64,000 bases of DNA from Pollutibacter soli (lineage in GTDB: Bacteria; Bacteroidota; Bacteroidia; Chitinophagales; Chitinophagaceae). The position numbers and the translations under genes were made by a program. The DNA lies in NCBI GenBank assembly GCA_029269725.1, contig JARJHS010000002.1:620001-684000 (forward strand), read 5' to 3'. Numbering within the stretch: position 1 is the stretch's first letter; each line of letters starts with the position of its first letter. Below the pieces are notes generated by a model that had not been told where the DNA came from, did not search any database, and saw nothing but the letters and a program-made list of their open reading frames with translations. Shown here in pieces: positions 9,739 to 19,350 of the stretch.

Positions 9739-10737
9739 GTGCCCGAAAGCAAAAACATATTGATATCAGTTGTAATTCCCGTGAAGAACGGAGAAACATG
9801 GATTGAATCCTGTCTTGCAGGTATCCGGAAACAGACTTTATTCAATCAGATAGAAATATTGATTCTCGATTCAGGATCTACGGACAACACTTTACCGATC
9901 CTTTCACAGTATCCCTTTAAGCTGATCCATATTAATGGTGCTGAGTTCAATCATGGAAGTACCAGGAATATTGGTGTTCGGGAGGCTAAAGGAGAATATG
10001 TATTGCTGACTGTGCAGGATGCCCGCGCTGCGGGAAAGGATTGGATGGAAAGAATGGTAAATGTTTTTAAAAATGATCCTGAAGTTTCGGCTGTCTGTGG
10101 CGGGCAGGCGGTGCCACATGACTCCGATAAAAATCCGGTCGATTGGTACAGACCTATTTCTGCATTGCAGGTACAGAAATTTCAATACAGCAACAACAGC
10201 TTTGAGAAGTTATCTCCTGAAGAGAAGCAATTTGCCTGTCGCTGGGATAATGTAAATGCCATGTACAAGCGAAGCGAGTTGCTTGAGATACCCTTTCAGC
10301 ATTTGGTATTTGGAGAAGATATGGCCTGGGCAAAAGATGCATTGCAAAGCAACAGAAAGATTGCTTATGATTCCGGTGCTTTTGTTTATCATTATCACCA
10401 CGAAACTGAAGATTATATTTTCAAAAGATTACTTACGACCTGGTATTTCAGGTATAGACACTTCGGGTCGTTGCCACCAAAGGATGTCCTCAATTTTAAA
10501 AAAAAATTGAGAATTTTTAAGTTACTGGTGTTTCACTCAGGTAAGCTGAGTTTAGGTCAGCAATCTTACTGGTGGAAATATAATATGATGCGATGGAAGG
10601 TTCGCATGAAAGTATTTTCCATGTTTCACGAAGCGCTGACGAAAGGCGAATCACAACTTGATCAGCTTCATTTTCAATATTGCGGAATTGCGCCGCAACA
10701 TACAGCACGCCAGAAACAGGGTGCGCAAATAAATTAA
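9739..10737 (+). CDS. Family 2 glycosyltransferase, rhamnosyltransferase-like
   Basis: Glycosyltransferase with LISVVIPVKNG, LILDSGSTDNT and a later VFGEDMAWAKDAL segment, an arrangement common in bacterial rhamnosyltransferases of GT2. The usual DxD position reads TVQDARA, so metal binding may differ from the DADD members in this operon. It starts with GTG six bases after the previous stop. Specificity for rhamnose is a guess from overall pattern. The general GT2 call is firm. Confidence 0.85.
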   Translation: MPESKNILISVVIPVKNGETWIESCLAGIRKQTLFNQIEILILDSGSTDNTLPILSQYPFKLIHINGAEFNHGSTRNIGVREAKGEYVLLTVQDARAAGKDWMERMVNVFKNDPEVSAVCGGQAVPHDSDKNPVDWYRPISALQVQKFQYSNNSFEKLSPEEKQFACRWDNVNAMYKRSELLEIPFQHLVFGEDMAWAKDALQSNRKIAYDSGAFVYHYHHETEDYIFKRLLTTWYFRYRHFGSLPPKDVLNFKKKLRIFKLLVFHSGKLSLGQQSYWWKYNMMRWKVRMKVFSMFHEALTKGESQLDQLHFQYCGIAPQHTARQKQGAQIN

Positions 10738-10771
10738 ATTTGCAACAACAAAATTTAAACACGAAACAATT

Positions 10772-11605
10772 TTGTCAGTCCCATTGGTAAGTGTGCTTAT
10801 GACCGCCTATAACAGGGAGAAATATATCGGAGCCGCGATTGAAAGCGTACGTGCATCTACATTTGAAAATTGGGAGCTGATAGTTGTTGACGATCGTTCT
10901 TCTGATAAAACCGTTGATATTGTAAAAAAAATTTCCGAGTCAGATAGCAGGGTAAAACTGCATATCAATGAAAAAAATCTCGGCGATTATCCCAATAGAA
11001 ACCGTGCAGCGGAACTCGCCTCGGGGAAGTATTTGAAATATGTTGATGCAGATGACTATATCTATCCCTGGGGATTGCAGTTGTTGGTGGAAGCCATGGA
11101 AAAGTATAGTGACGCCGGGTGGGGATTATGTTCACTTCATCAATCAGATAAAGCACCTTTTCCCTTTATACTTTCGCCGCGGGAAGCTTACCTGTATCAC
11201 TACAAAGGCCCGGGACTTTTTCACAAGGCGCCACTTTCTTCAATTATAAGAAGAGATGTTTTTCAACAGGTAAATGGTTTCCGTGAAATCCGAATGGCGG
11301 GTGATTTTGATATGTGGCACAGGCTTGCAAAACAATTTCCGGTCGTACTTATGCCGCATGGCATTGTTTGGTATCGCAGGCATGGAGAACAGGAGGTAAA
11401 AGATTATGAGAAATACCTGGATGTTTATGAGTCATTAAGAAAAGAGCATTTACTTGATCATTCTAATCCTCTTTCAGGTGAAATGAGGCAAGAGATATCA
11501 GCAGATCTGAAAAATAAATATAAAAAGCAGGCAATGCGATCCTTTGTGAAAATGAAATTGTCTGCTGCGAAGAGATATATGCGCTTTGCATCGGCCTGGA
11601 AGTAA
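10772..11605 (+). CDS. Family 2 glycosyltransferase
   Basis: Compact GT2 enzyme (277 aa) with PLVSVLMTAYN, VVDDRSSDKT and VDADD (about 91-94), and a downstream MAGDFDMWHRL segment with the likely catalytic Asp. A TTG start is used. The upstream 34-base gap is A/T-rich and contains no better start. Its stop shares bases with the ATG of the next gene (TAATG), which indicates coupled translation. Confidence 0.88.
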   Translation: MSVPLVSVLMTAYNREKYIGAAIESVRASTFENWELIVVDDRSSDKTVDIVKKISESDSRVKLHINEKNLGDYPNRNRAAELASGKYLKYVDADDYIYPWGLQLLVEAMEKYSDAGWGLCSLHQSDKAPFPFILSPREAYLYHYKGPGLFHKAPLSSIIRRDVFQQVNGFREIRMAGDFDMWHRLAKQFPVVLMPHGIVWYRRHGEQEVKDYEKYLDVYESLRKEHLLDHSNPLSGEMRQEISADLKNKYKKQAMRSFVKMKLSAAKRYMRFASAWK

Positions 11606-12675
11606 TGATTGAGTTTAGCATGAGCAAATCTCCCCTTCGGTTTGGTATTGTCGGTTGCGGAAGAATCTCGCAACGCCATGCAGAGCAGATGGCGGCGAGA
11701 GGAATCATAACAGGTGTTTGCGATATTGTAAATGCGAAGGCAGAACAGCTTGCAACACAGTATGGTGCCGTTGCTTTTACTGACCTCGATTCGATGTTGC
11801 TTTCAGAGCATAGGCCGGATATACTTGCCGTTTGTACACCAAACGGTTTACATGCGCAACAGAGTATTCAGGCTCTGGAGCATGGTTGTCACGTACTCTG
11901 TGAAAAACCGATGGCAATTCATTACAGTGATTGCGAAGAAATGATTGGTGCCGCAGAAAAAGCAAACCGGATTTTATACATAGTAAAGCAAAATAGGTTT
12001 AATCCACCCGTTTTAGCTGTAAAGAAGATTCTTGATGAAGGTGGATTGGGAAAATTATACAGCGTACAAGTGAATTGTTTCTGGAACAGGCCTGTAGAAT
12101 ATTTCAACGACGGATGGCGGGGATCATTGGACCTGGATGGTGGTTGCCTGTACACACAGTTCAGTCACTTTCTTGATCTGTTGATATGGATGGTAGGTGA
12201 ACCAGACGAAGTTTTTGCAATAACAAATAACGCGGGCCATCAAAATTGCATTGATTTCGAAGACCAGGGCGTTGTTATATTGAAATTCAAAAACGCCTGT
12301 ATAGGTAACCTGCATTTTACCATTAATAGTTTTGCCCGCAATATGGAAGGTTCCATTACTTTATTCGGAGAAAAAGGAACAATAAAAATTGGTGGTGAGT
12401 ATCTGAATACACTGGAATACCAGAAAATGGAAGGACAGGAAATAAGAAAGCTCGAAAAAGGCAACCCAGCGAATGATTATGGCCATTATACAGGTTCGAT
12501 GAGTAACCATGATAAAGTTTACGAAAAGTTGGTTTTCGCAATAAACGAGGGAATGAATCTAAAGAATGATTGCGTAGGGGCTTCGCAAACAATTCGCCTC
12601 ATCGAGAAAATCTATCATTCGGCATTTCAAAATAGCAATCTAAAATCAAAGGCAGAGATAAAAGAAACAACTTAA
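11605..12675 (+). CDS. Gfo/Idh/MocA family NAD(P)-dependent sugar oxidoreductase
   Basis: Rossmann-fold dehydrogenase with the nucleotide loop FGIVGCGRISQRH (about 13-25) and the family EKP motif (residues 100-102). The WRGSLDLDGGCLYTQ...HFLDLL segment resembles WlbA/WbpB enzymes that oxidise UDP-GlcNAc uronates at C3 on the way to diacetamido sugars. That substrate is an inference from resemblance. Start chosen at the ATG overlapping the previous stop (TAATG). A second in-frame ATG at 11620 gives MSKSPLRFG and is also possible. It probably makes a precursor sugar for this polysaccharide. Confidence 0.88.
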   Translation: MIEFSMSKSPLRFGIVGCGRISQRHAEQMAARGIITGVCDIVNAKAEQLATQYGAVAFTDLDSMLLSEHRPDILAVCTPNGLHAQQSIQALEHGCHVLCEKPMAIHYSDCEEMIGAAEKANRILYIVKQNRFNPPVLAVKKILDEGGLGKLYSVQVNCFWNRPVEYFNDGWRGSLDLDGGCLYTQFSHFLDLLIWMVGEPDEVFAITNNAGHQNCIDFEDQGVVILKFKNACIGNLHFTINSFARNMEGSITLFGEKGTIKIGGEYLNTLEYQKMEGQEIRKLEKGNPANDYGHYTGSMSNHDKVYEKLVFAINEGMNLKNDCVGASQTIRLIEKIYHSAFQNSNLKSKAEIKETT

Positions 12676-12677
12676 TT

Positions 12678-13739
12678 GTGAATCAATATTATCGGAAGGT
12701 TGACGGACTAAGATTTATTGCTATTGCCTTTGTGCTGATTGAACATTTTGCTCAGTTTATTGGCTCTCGTTTTTCTGCTGGCTATTATGGTGTCGATTTA
12801 TTTTTTGTAATCAGCGGATATCTTATTACAAATATTCTTCTAAAATCGGACGAAAAGAAATTCGGAATAGCATATAAAAATTTTCTTGGTCGAAGGACTT
12901 TGAGAATTTTTCCCATTTACTACCTCACTATTCTTGTCCTTTTTCTATTGCAGTTGGAAGTAGTCAGAGAATATATAGGCTATCTTCTCACTTATACTTT
13001 TAACTATGCGTTGATTTATTTTGATTTGAGATTTACTCCTGTCAATCATTTCTGGTCGCTTTGCGTTGAAGAACAGTTTTATATTTTCTGGCCATTTGTA
13101 GTTCTTGGACTTCGGAAAAATCTTCAGGTCCTGTTATCTATTATCATCGTGATGATAGTAGTCTCCTATGCTCAGTTATCCTTTTCAATTATCGAGCCTT
13201 TAAATCCATACAATTACGTGGGTTTGTTAACCCGAATGGGATCGCTTGGATTTGGTGCCCTGGGCGCAATTCTATATAAGACTGAAAAAATTCCGACTGA
13301 GATTTTTAAGAATAAGTACGTAGAGTATGGGGTGTATGTCCTGCTAATCATTTGTTTGGTTACAACCTATCGTTTCAGATATATTTTTCTCGGCCTGTTT
13401 TCATTGTACCTGGTTTTGAAGGCTTCTCATTCTGAATTTAACGTCCGCTGGATTAATAATTTGCTGAAGAGTCAGTTCGCCGTCTATATAGGAACAATCT
13501 CATACGGGATCTATGTGTTCCATGTGCCGATAGCTTATTATTTTTCTAAATATATTTTTGACCCTTTCTGGCTTTCTTTAGATTTTAATGTCATCCCCGG
13601 GCTTAGTGTTGTAAGATGGCATTCATGGATAATAAAACTTCCGCTATTTTCCGCCCTGACCATCGGAGTAGCGTCACTTTCTTACAGGTTCATTGAAAAA
13701 CCAATTCTTTCTCTGAAAGATGTTTACTTTAAAAATTGA
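12678..13739 (+). CDS. Acyltransferase family 3 membrane protein (third of four)
   Basis: Membrane O-acyltransferase with VDGLRFIAIAFVLIEHF, FFVISGYLITNIL, GRRTLRIFPIYYL and NHFWSLCVEEQFYIFWP, ending in the typical YRFIEKPILSLK. GTG start two bases after the previous stop. It is very hydrophobic, about ten helices. Part of the polysaccharide operon. Acyl donor unknown, but see the E1/E2/ACP cassette at 25916-29923 as one possible local source. Confidence 0.9.
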   Translation: MNQYYRKVDGLRFIAIAFVLIEHFAQFIGSRFSAGYYGVDLFFVISGYLITNILLKSDEKKFGIAYKNFLGRRTLRIFPIYYLTILVLFLLQLEVVREYIGYLLTYTFNYALIYFDLRFTPVNHFWSLCVEEQFYIFWPFVVLGLRKNLQVLLSIIIVMIVVSYAQLSFSIIEPLNPYNYVGLLTRMGSLGFGALGAILYKTEKIPTEIFKNKYVEYGVYVLLIICLVTTYRFRYIFLGLFSLYLVLKASHSEFNVRWINNLLKSQFAVYIGTISYGIYVFHVPIAYYFSKYIFDPFWLSLDFNVIPGLSVVRWHSWIIKLPLFSALTIGVASLSYRFIEKPILSLKDVYFKN

Positions 13740-13760
13740 TGTCTGAAGAGGTATTGATGT

Positions 13761-14918
13761 ATGAGCTTTAAATTTCAAAATAAAACTGTTTTTATATTGT
13801 CTCCTGAAAAATGGGGAGTTATGCGGTTTTCAAAACATCATTATGCATTAGAGCTCGCAAGCCTGGGCAACAAAGTCTATTACATTAATCCTCCGGAAAT
13901 TTCCTGCAAGGGTGTTGAGATTAAAGGTGCTGAAGAAACAGAAAACCTGAAGATAGTCACCTACAAACCAGTCTATCGTGGTAAAAGATTTCTTCCTGCT
14001 TTTGTATTCAAACAATTATTGAAGGAGCAGGTGAAAATACTTTTGAAAGAAACGGGAGTTACGCCCGATGTTGTTTGGTGCTTTGACCCTTATCGCTTTG
14101 GTAACCTGAACTGGTTTAAAGCTAAAGTAAAAATATTTTTTCTCGCTGATTTGCTGGCCCTGGATTATCTTCCTGGTGAAGCAGAGACTGCTGATTTTTC
14201 TCTTGCACTTTCTGAATCGAGAATCAACCAGTTAAAGCGTGGTCACCGCCCGGTATTTTTTATCAACCACGGATTGAGTAATTACTATGCTGTCAGAGCT
14301 AAATCTCGTTTAGCGGAGTTAATGCGCAGTTCTGAAATCATTCCTGAGAAAATTACTGCAGGTTATATTGGCAATCTCCTGATGGAAGCTCCCGACAGAG
14401 CAACCATGAAAACTATAATTGAAAGGCATCCCGAAATAAATTTTATTTTTTGGGGACAGTACGAAAGACAGGGACAACTTGTTGCGTTTAATAATGACTC
14501 TGTATTTGAGTTTATTGATTTCCTGAAAAAGCAACCCAATGTTGTTCTCAAAGGTCCTGTGCACCCGGAAGTACTCAGTAGAGAAATCACCGGTGTGGAT
14601 CTGCTTTGGGTATGTTGGAAATTAAACGTGAGCAAGATGTGGGATGGATCAAATCCGCACAAGATACTCGAGTACCTGAGCACAGGCAAACCGCTGGTGA
14701 CTCATCATATGGATGTGTACAAAGACAGCGATTTGGTGGATATGATGCCGGGCGACGATAATACCGGCTTTCCCGATCTTTTTGATCGCGTTGTGGAGAG
14801 GGTCAGCAAAGGAGAGAAAACAGAATTGCAGAGAAAACGAATTGAATTTGCTTTAAAGAATACCTATCTCGAGCAGATTCACAGAGTAGAAAACATTATT
14901 AATAAAAAGGCAAACTGA
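13761..14918 (+). CDS. Glycosyltransferase, group 1 (GT-B) like
   Basis: Predicted GT-B glycosyltransferase. The N-terminus (KTVFILSPEKWGVMRFSKHHYA) has the shape of family 4 enzymes that begin by reading an acceptor. The C-terminal half has a GYIGNL strand and a WDGSNPHKILEYLSTGKPLV segment, the usual nucleotide-sugar contact loop with a Glu before a leucine-rich helix. Clear ATG start 21 bases after the previous stop. Specificity unknown. Confidence 0.82.
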   Translation: MSFKFQNKTVFILSPEKWGVMRFSKHHYALELASLGNKVYYINPPEISCKGVEIKGAEETENLKIVTYKPVYRGKRFLPAFVFKQLLKEQVKILLKETGVTPDVVWCFDPYRFGNLNWFKAKVKIFFLADLLALDYLPGEAETADFSLALSESRINQLKRGHRPVFFINHGLSNYYAVRAKSRLAELMRSSEIIPEKITAGYIGNLLMEAPDRATMKTIIERHPEINFIFWGQYERQGQLVAFNNDSVFEFIDFLKKQPNVVLKGPVHPEVLSREITGVDLLWVCWKLNVSKMWDGSNPHKILEYLSTGKPLVTHHMDVYKDSDLVDMMPGDDNTGFPDLFDRVVERVSKGEKTELQRKRIEFALKNTYLEQIHRVENIINKKAN

Positions 14919-14928
14919 AAACAGAAAA

Positions 14929-16176
14929 GTGGCTGAGCGTTCCGTGAAAAAAGTGTGTTTGCTGTCTGATCATCACGTGTCTATAAACCCACGTCTCTGG
15001 AAAGATGCATTCTTTTTTGAGAAACATGGTTTTGAAGTTGTGATTCTAACCATGTGGATTTCTTCAGAATTAAGAGAAAGAGATTTCGCTATTTTGAAAG
15101 GACACAAGATTCAATATAAACCTTATTTTAACCTGATACCAGGAGAAATTTCTGGTAGCAGTTCATTTTATTATCGCACCCGCAAAAGGTTGTGCTCTGA
15201 GTTAGTCAGGATTGGAATAGAACTTCCTTATGCAATCAGTTACGCGCCGGACCTGATGTATACTGCTGCACTGAAAGAAGAAGCAGAATTGTATGTCGCA
15301 CATCTGGAATGCGCATTTCACGCAGGAAGAAAACTTGCTGCAGCTGGAAAAAAAGTAGCTTTTGATTTTGAAGATTGGTATAGCAGAGATTATCTGCTTC
15401 CGGGGCGACCTGTAAAATTGCTCAAATCATTAGAGAAATCAGCATTAGTGGAAGGCGTTTATTGTGTAGCAGCGAGTAAATCGATGGCAGACGCAATTAA
15501 AAAATCCTGCCAGGTAAATGCTGATGTTACTGTCATTTACAACGGTTTCAGCAGTGATGAAAATATTGATGCAGTTCCTGCTGAAAAGTTGGGTAAATCA
15601 AAACCAAAGCTGATCTGGTTCAGCAGAAATCTGGGACCCGATCGTGGTATCGAACAGCTGGTAGAGATGGTGTCCCGTCTGAGATATCCGGTAGAACTTC
15701 ATTTATTGGGAATGAATGATCCTGATTATGTTAACCTGATCAAGAGTCTCTTTCCATCGGCAGATGGCCACGAGTTACATATTCATGATTTCATCGAACA
15801 CAAACAATTAATACCTTTTCTTTCAGGATTTGATATCGGGCTCGCTGTTGAAGTGAGCAATTCCGACAGTCGAAAAGTGACCATTACCAATAAAATTCTT
15901 CAGTATCTGCAGGCAGGCTTGAAAATAATGGCGACCGATACACAAGGTCAGATTGAAGTAGCGGAGCAATTTCCAGGAAATATTGCGATTGTTAATTCGG
16001 ATGATATTTCCAGCTGGGCCGATGGGGTATCAAAATTGTTACAAACAGAAGTAGATTCTGGCCAGGTCAAAAAACGGTTTACGGAACTTTTTTCGAGAGA
16101 AGTTCAGGAGAAAAAATTATTAAAGTTGATTCAAAAAAAATTTCTGCATGTCAGCTATACTACAGAAAGCGCTTGA
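14929..16176 (+). CDS. Glycosyltransferase family 4-like
   Basis: GT-B enzyme of 415 aa. VKKVCLLSDHHVSINPRLWKDA resembles the GT4 N-terminal strand, KPKLIWFSRNLGPDRGIEQL starts the second Rossmann domain, and NSDSRKVTITNKILQYLQAGLKIMATD occupies the C-terminal donor site. A GTG at 14929 is used here. GTG at 14944 is an alternative. The 3' end overlaps the next gene by 29 bases in another frame. Role inferred from family and operon. Confidence 0.82.
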   Translation: MAERSVKKVCLLSDHHVSINPRLWKDAFFFEKHGFEVVILTMWISSELRERDFAILKGHKIQYKPYFNLIPGEISGSSSFYYRTRKRLCSELVRIGIELPYAISYAPDLMYTAALKEEAELYVAHLECAFHAGRKLAAAGKKVAFDFEDWYSRDYLLPGRPVKLLKSLEKSALVEGVYCVAASKSMADAIKKSCQVNADVTVIYNGFSSDENIDAVPAEKLGKSKPKLIWFSRNLGPDRGIEQLVEMVSRLRYPVELHLLGMNDPDYVNLIKSLFPSADGHELHIHDFIEHKQLIPFLSGFDIGLAVEVSNSDSRKVTITNKILQYLQAGLKIMATDTQGQIEVAEQFPGNIAIVNSDDISSWADGVSKLLQTEVDSGQVKKRFTELFSREVQEKKLLKLIQKKFLHVSYTTESA

Positions 16177-16969
16177 TTTAGTACCATTCAGGTTTCGTGA
16201 TAAGATCCGCAAAATTCCCGTACTGAAACAAGTGCAGAATTTTCTGGTTAAGAGAATGATGAATGACAAAGAATTTGTTGCCACGATTTCCGGTGGCCCC
16301 GCAAAAGGATTGAAATTCCCTGTAAGAATGCCTGGTGATAAACAGATGTGGATCGGCACCTGGGAAATTGAATTTTCGGAAGCACTGGCTGCGAATATTC
16401 AGAAGGGTATGGTGTGTTACGACATCGGAGGATACAAAGGATATTATGCAGGCGTAATGGCATTGAAAGGGGCGTCGAAGGTATTGGTCTTTGAACCTAT
16501 GCCAACAAACATCAGAAATATTCAGAAGCTGATCAATGAGAACAAAAATCTGCCCATTGAATTAATACAGGCGGCTGTTTCCGACAAATCCGGCACGGCC
16601 ATTTTTAAATTGATGCCGGAGGAAACGATGGGTAAGCTTGAGGCGAGTGGGTTCCAGGCAGGCGAAAAGGGATTGCAGGATCTGGAAGTCACCTGCGTTG
16701 CATTAGATGATCTTCAGCAAAAAGGATATGCGGCGCCTGACTTTATAAAGATCGATGTGGAAGGTGCCGAGGAGTTTGTACTTAAAGGAGCTTTGAATTT
16801 GTTGCGTACAAAAAAGCCATTATTGATGATTGAAGTACATTCTCCGGCTATAGGAAAAAAATGTCTTGAACTTCTCGAACCCATATATTCATCAATCGAG
16901 GTTTTTGAAACAGGCAAACACCCTCGGGAAGGGACACCTGAAATCTGTCATTTCACAGTTCGCGCATAA
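16148..16969 (+). CDS. FkbM family methyltransferase
   Basis: SAM-dependent O-methyltransferase, 273 aa. VCYDIGGYKGYYAG is the SAM-binding motif I, VLVFEPMPTN the motif with the ribose-binding acidic residue, and FIKIDVEGAEEFVLKGA the FkbM signature. Proteins of this kind often methylate sugar hydroxyls in surface glycans. The start overlaps the upstream gene by 29 bases. This is the first of three FkbM genes in the window (others at 21980 and 37176). Confidence 0.9.
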   Translation: MSAILQKALDLVPFRFRDKIRKIPVLKQVQNFLVKRMMNDKEFVATISGGPAKGLKFPVRMPGDKQMWIGTWEIEFSEALAANIQKGMVCYDIGGYKGYYAGVMALKGASKVLVFEPMPTNIRNIQKLINENKNLPIELIQAAVSDKSGTAIFKLMPEETMGKLEASGFQAGEKGLQDLEVTCVALDDLQQKGYAAPDFIKIDVEGAEEFVLKGALNLLRTKKPLLMIEVHSPAIGKKCLELLEPIYSSIEVFETGKHPREGTPEICHFTVRA

Positions 16970-17004
16970 AAAACCGGAAATTCTTTGCTTATAATAACCC
17001 AGAT

Positions 17005-18039
17005 TTGATTTTTATTTCAAGATTGACAAAGACCGGGAAAAAGGTTGAGTCCGGAAATCCCGGAGGGCAAAAAATTGAGATCGTGGAAACCATCCGTGGT
17101 TTTGCGGCTCTTGCCGTTTGTCTTTTTCATTTTACAAAAACGAATATCAGTTTTTCAGGGTCATCGCAGTATTTTAAATCAGTATTTACCTGGGGATGGG
17201 TTGGTGTTGAGGCTTTCTTCGTGTTGTCCGGATTTATCATCGTTTACTCGCTGGTAAAAAGCAAGTACACGCTTAACAGGTTTTTTAAATTTTTTGCGAA
17301 GCGATGTGCACGTATTGAACCTCCCTACCTGATTTCAGTTTTGCTGGTAATAGTTCTGAGTTATCTTTCCGTGAATGCACCGGGATACAAGGGCGCTGAA
17401 TTTAAAGTGAGCGTAGGCCAGGTGTTGTCACACATCGCATATTTACCCGAGCACCTGGGATATAAATGGCTGCAACCAGTGTATTGGTCGTTGGAAGCAG
17501 AATTCCACTATTACATTCTGATCGGTTTGTTTTTACCTTTTCTTTGGAAAAATCTTTATACACTTATCGGAGGTTTTCTGATCGGGTTAACTCTCAGCTA
17601 TTTTATTCCCCTGTATGTATTCAGCTATATGCCTTTGTTTGTGATGGGAATTTCAACAGCTGCATATAAGCTTGACAAAATAAGTCGACCATTATATCTA
17701 TCGATTTTACTACTGTCCGTTGCTGTTAGTCTTAGTCGTGGCCAGCATGTTGTAATGTCTTTGACGGGCCTTGCAACAGCACTTGCCATCGTTTGGGTAA
17801 GATTCAACAATGGAATTACGGAGTTTCTTGGAAAAATTTCTTTCTCTCTATATCTTATGCATGTGCCGATAGGTGGAAGGGTTTTGAACTATGCAGGACG
17901 TTATGCAAACGAAGACTGGAAAGTGTGGTTATCGATTCTTGTTGCACTTGCTGTTACCATTTTCGCCTCCTGGGTTTTTTACCGCCTGGTAGAATATCCA
18001 TCGTTGTTGCTTGGCAAGAAAATTAAATACAAGGATTGA
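17005..18039 (+). CDS. Acyltransferase family 3 membrane protein (fourth, divergent)
   Basis: Membrane acyltransferase with VETIRGFAALAVCLFHF, AFFVLSGFIIVYSL, FAKRCARIEPPYLISV and PVYWSLEAEFHYYIL. The third and fourth motifs differ from the other three copies (RIEPPY instead of RIFPIYY, EAEFHYY instead of VEEQFYL), so it belongs to another branch of the family. TTG start at 17005 in an A/T-rich gap of 35 bases. Its stop overlaps the TTG start of the next gene. Modification of the polysaccharide is inferred. Confidence 0.87.
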   Translation: MIFISRLTKTGKKVESGNPGGQKIEIVETIRGFAALAVCLFHFTKTNISFSGSSQYFKSVFTWGWVGVEAFFVLSGFIIVYSLVKSKYTLNRFFKFFAKRCARIEPPYLISVLLVIVLSYLSVNAPGYKGAEFKVSVGQVLSHIAYLPEHLGYKWLQPVYWSLEAEFHYYILIGLFLPFLWKNLYTLIGGFLIGLTLSYFIPLYVFSYMPLFVMGISTAAYKLDKISRPLYLSILLLSVAVSLSRGQHVVMSLTGLATALAIVWVRFNNGITEFLGKISFSLYLMHVPIGGRVLNYAGRYANEDWKVWLSILVALAVTIFASWVFYRLVEYPSLLLGKKIKYKD

Positions 18040-19334
18040 AAAGGGTTTTGATCATATCTCCACATTTCCCGCCCATCAATGCAGCAGATATGCACCGTAT
18101 CAGGCATAGTCTTCCCTACTTTCGGAATTTTGGATGGGATGCGGAAGTGATCACTGTAAAACCTGAGTTTGTAGAGTCATACAGCATAGATCAACTTTTG
18201 GTTGAAACAATTCCCAAAGATATACCCGTACATTATGTCGATGCATGGGAAATAAATAAAACGAGAAAGTTTGGTCTCGGTAATGTCGGTATGCGTTCTT
18301 TTTTTCAGTTCCGAAAAAAAGGTAATGAACTACTGAAGAAGAAAAAATTTGATCTTGTTTATTTTTCGACAACCGCTTTTCATGTGATGGCGCTTGGACC
18401 TTATTGGCAACGAAGGTTTAAAATCCCTTTCATTGTTGATATACAGGACCCATGGCGTAATGATTTTTACCTTGACAAACCTGCCAGTCAGCGTCCGAAA
18501 AAATTCTGGTTCGCCTATACGATCGACAAATTGCTGGAAGCATATACCATTCCCAGGGCGGACGGTGTAATCAGCGTATCGGTTTCATATTGCAAGACGT
18601 TCAAAGAGAGATATAAAAAATTGAAATACAGGGAATGCAAAGTCATTCCTTTTGGTGGTTCGGTAATGGATTTTTCTGTGATGGAAAACTCTGCTATACA
18701 ACCGGGTATCCAGTTGGATAAAAACAAAATCAACCTGGTATACATAGGTCGGGGGGGGCATGATATGAATTTTGTTGTGAAACATTTTTTTGAAGCGATA
18801 AGGAAATTGTCGCAGGGGAACGATCCAACATTTTCCAGGATACAATGCTGGTTTATCGGAACCAGCTATGCCCTGCCAGGCAAAGGGAAAAAAACAATCG
18901 AGCCTGTAGCTCGTGAAATGGGTTTGCAGAATGTGACAGAAATTACTGACCGCATACCATTTTTCGAAACGCTTAAGCTCATGCGGACAGCAGATGTACT
19001 TTTCGTACCGGGTTCAACAGATGCAGGTTATACCGCTTCTAAGATCTATCCCTACATTCTTGCGGAAAAGCCATTGCTGGCGATATTCAATAAGCAGAGT
19101 TCAGTGGTGGATATTTTGAAGGAGACCGGCGTTGGCGAAGTGATCAGTTTTGCCAGTACGGAAGACTCGCCCGCCCTTGTTGACGAAATTACTGAATCTC
19201 TGAAACGATTAATCCAAACCCGAACCCATCATTTTACTTATAACCGCACTGCATTCGATAAGTATTCAGCTGAAACTATGACAAGGCGCCAGTCGGATTA
19301 TTTTGATAATGTGTTGAACGAATTTCGTTCCTGA
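18036..19334 (+). CDS. Glycosyltransferase family 4-like
   Basis: GT-B glycosyltransferase (432 aa). KRVLIISPHFPPINAADMHR opens with the GT4 pattern, PFIVDIQDPW is the acceptor-side strand, INLVYIGRGGHD begins the donor domain and VPGSTDAGYTASKIYPYILAEKPLL is the donor loop. It starts at TTG within the preceding stop (TTGA). A homopolymer of eight G lies near 18750. The frame is nevertheless uninterrupted. Donor unknown. Confidence 0.85.
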   Translation: MKRVLIISPHFPPINAADMHRIRHSLPYFRNFGWDAEVITVKPEFVESYSIDQLLVETIPKDIPVHYVDAWEINKTRKFGLGNVGMRSFFQFRKKGNELLKKKKFDLVYFSTTAFHVMALGPYWQRRFKIPFIVDIQDPWRNDFYLDKPASQRPKKFWFAYTIDKLLEAYTIPRADGVISVSVSYCKTFKERYKKLKYRECKVIPFGGSVMDFSVMENSAIQPGIQLDKNKINLVYIGRGGHDMNFVVKHFFEAIRKLSQGNDPTFSRIQCWFIGTSYALPGKGKKTIEPVAREMGLQNVTEITDRIPFFETLKLMRTADVLFVPGSTDAGYTASKIYPYILAEKPLLAIFNKQSSVVDILKETGVGEVISFASTEDSPALVDEITESLKRLIQTRTHHFTYNRTAFDKYSAETMTRRQSDYFDNVLNEFRS

Positions 19335-19350
19335 TATTTTTATTTCTTCA

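Noticed and set aside
18750-18757. A frameshift at the run of G in the GT4 gene at 18036
   Set aside because: The reading frame continues with intact GT4 motifs on both sides.
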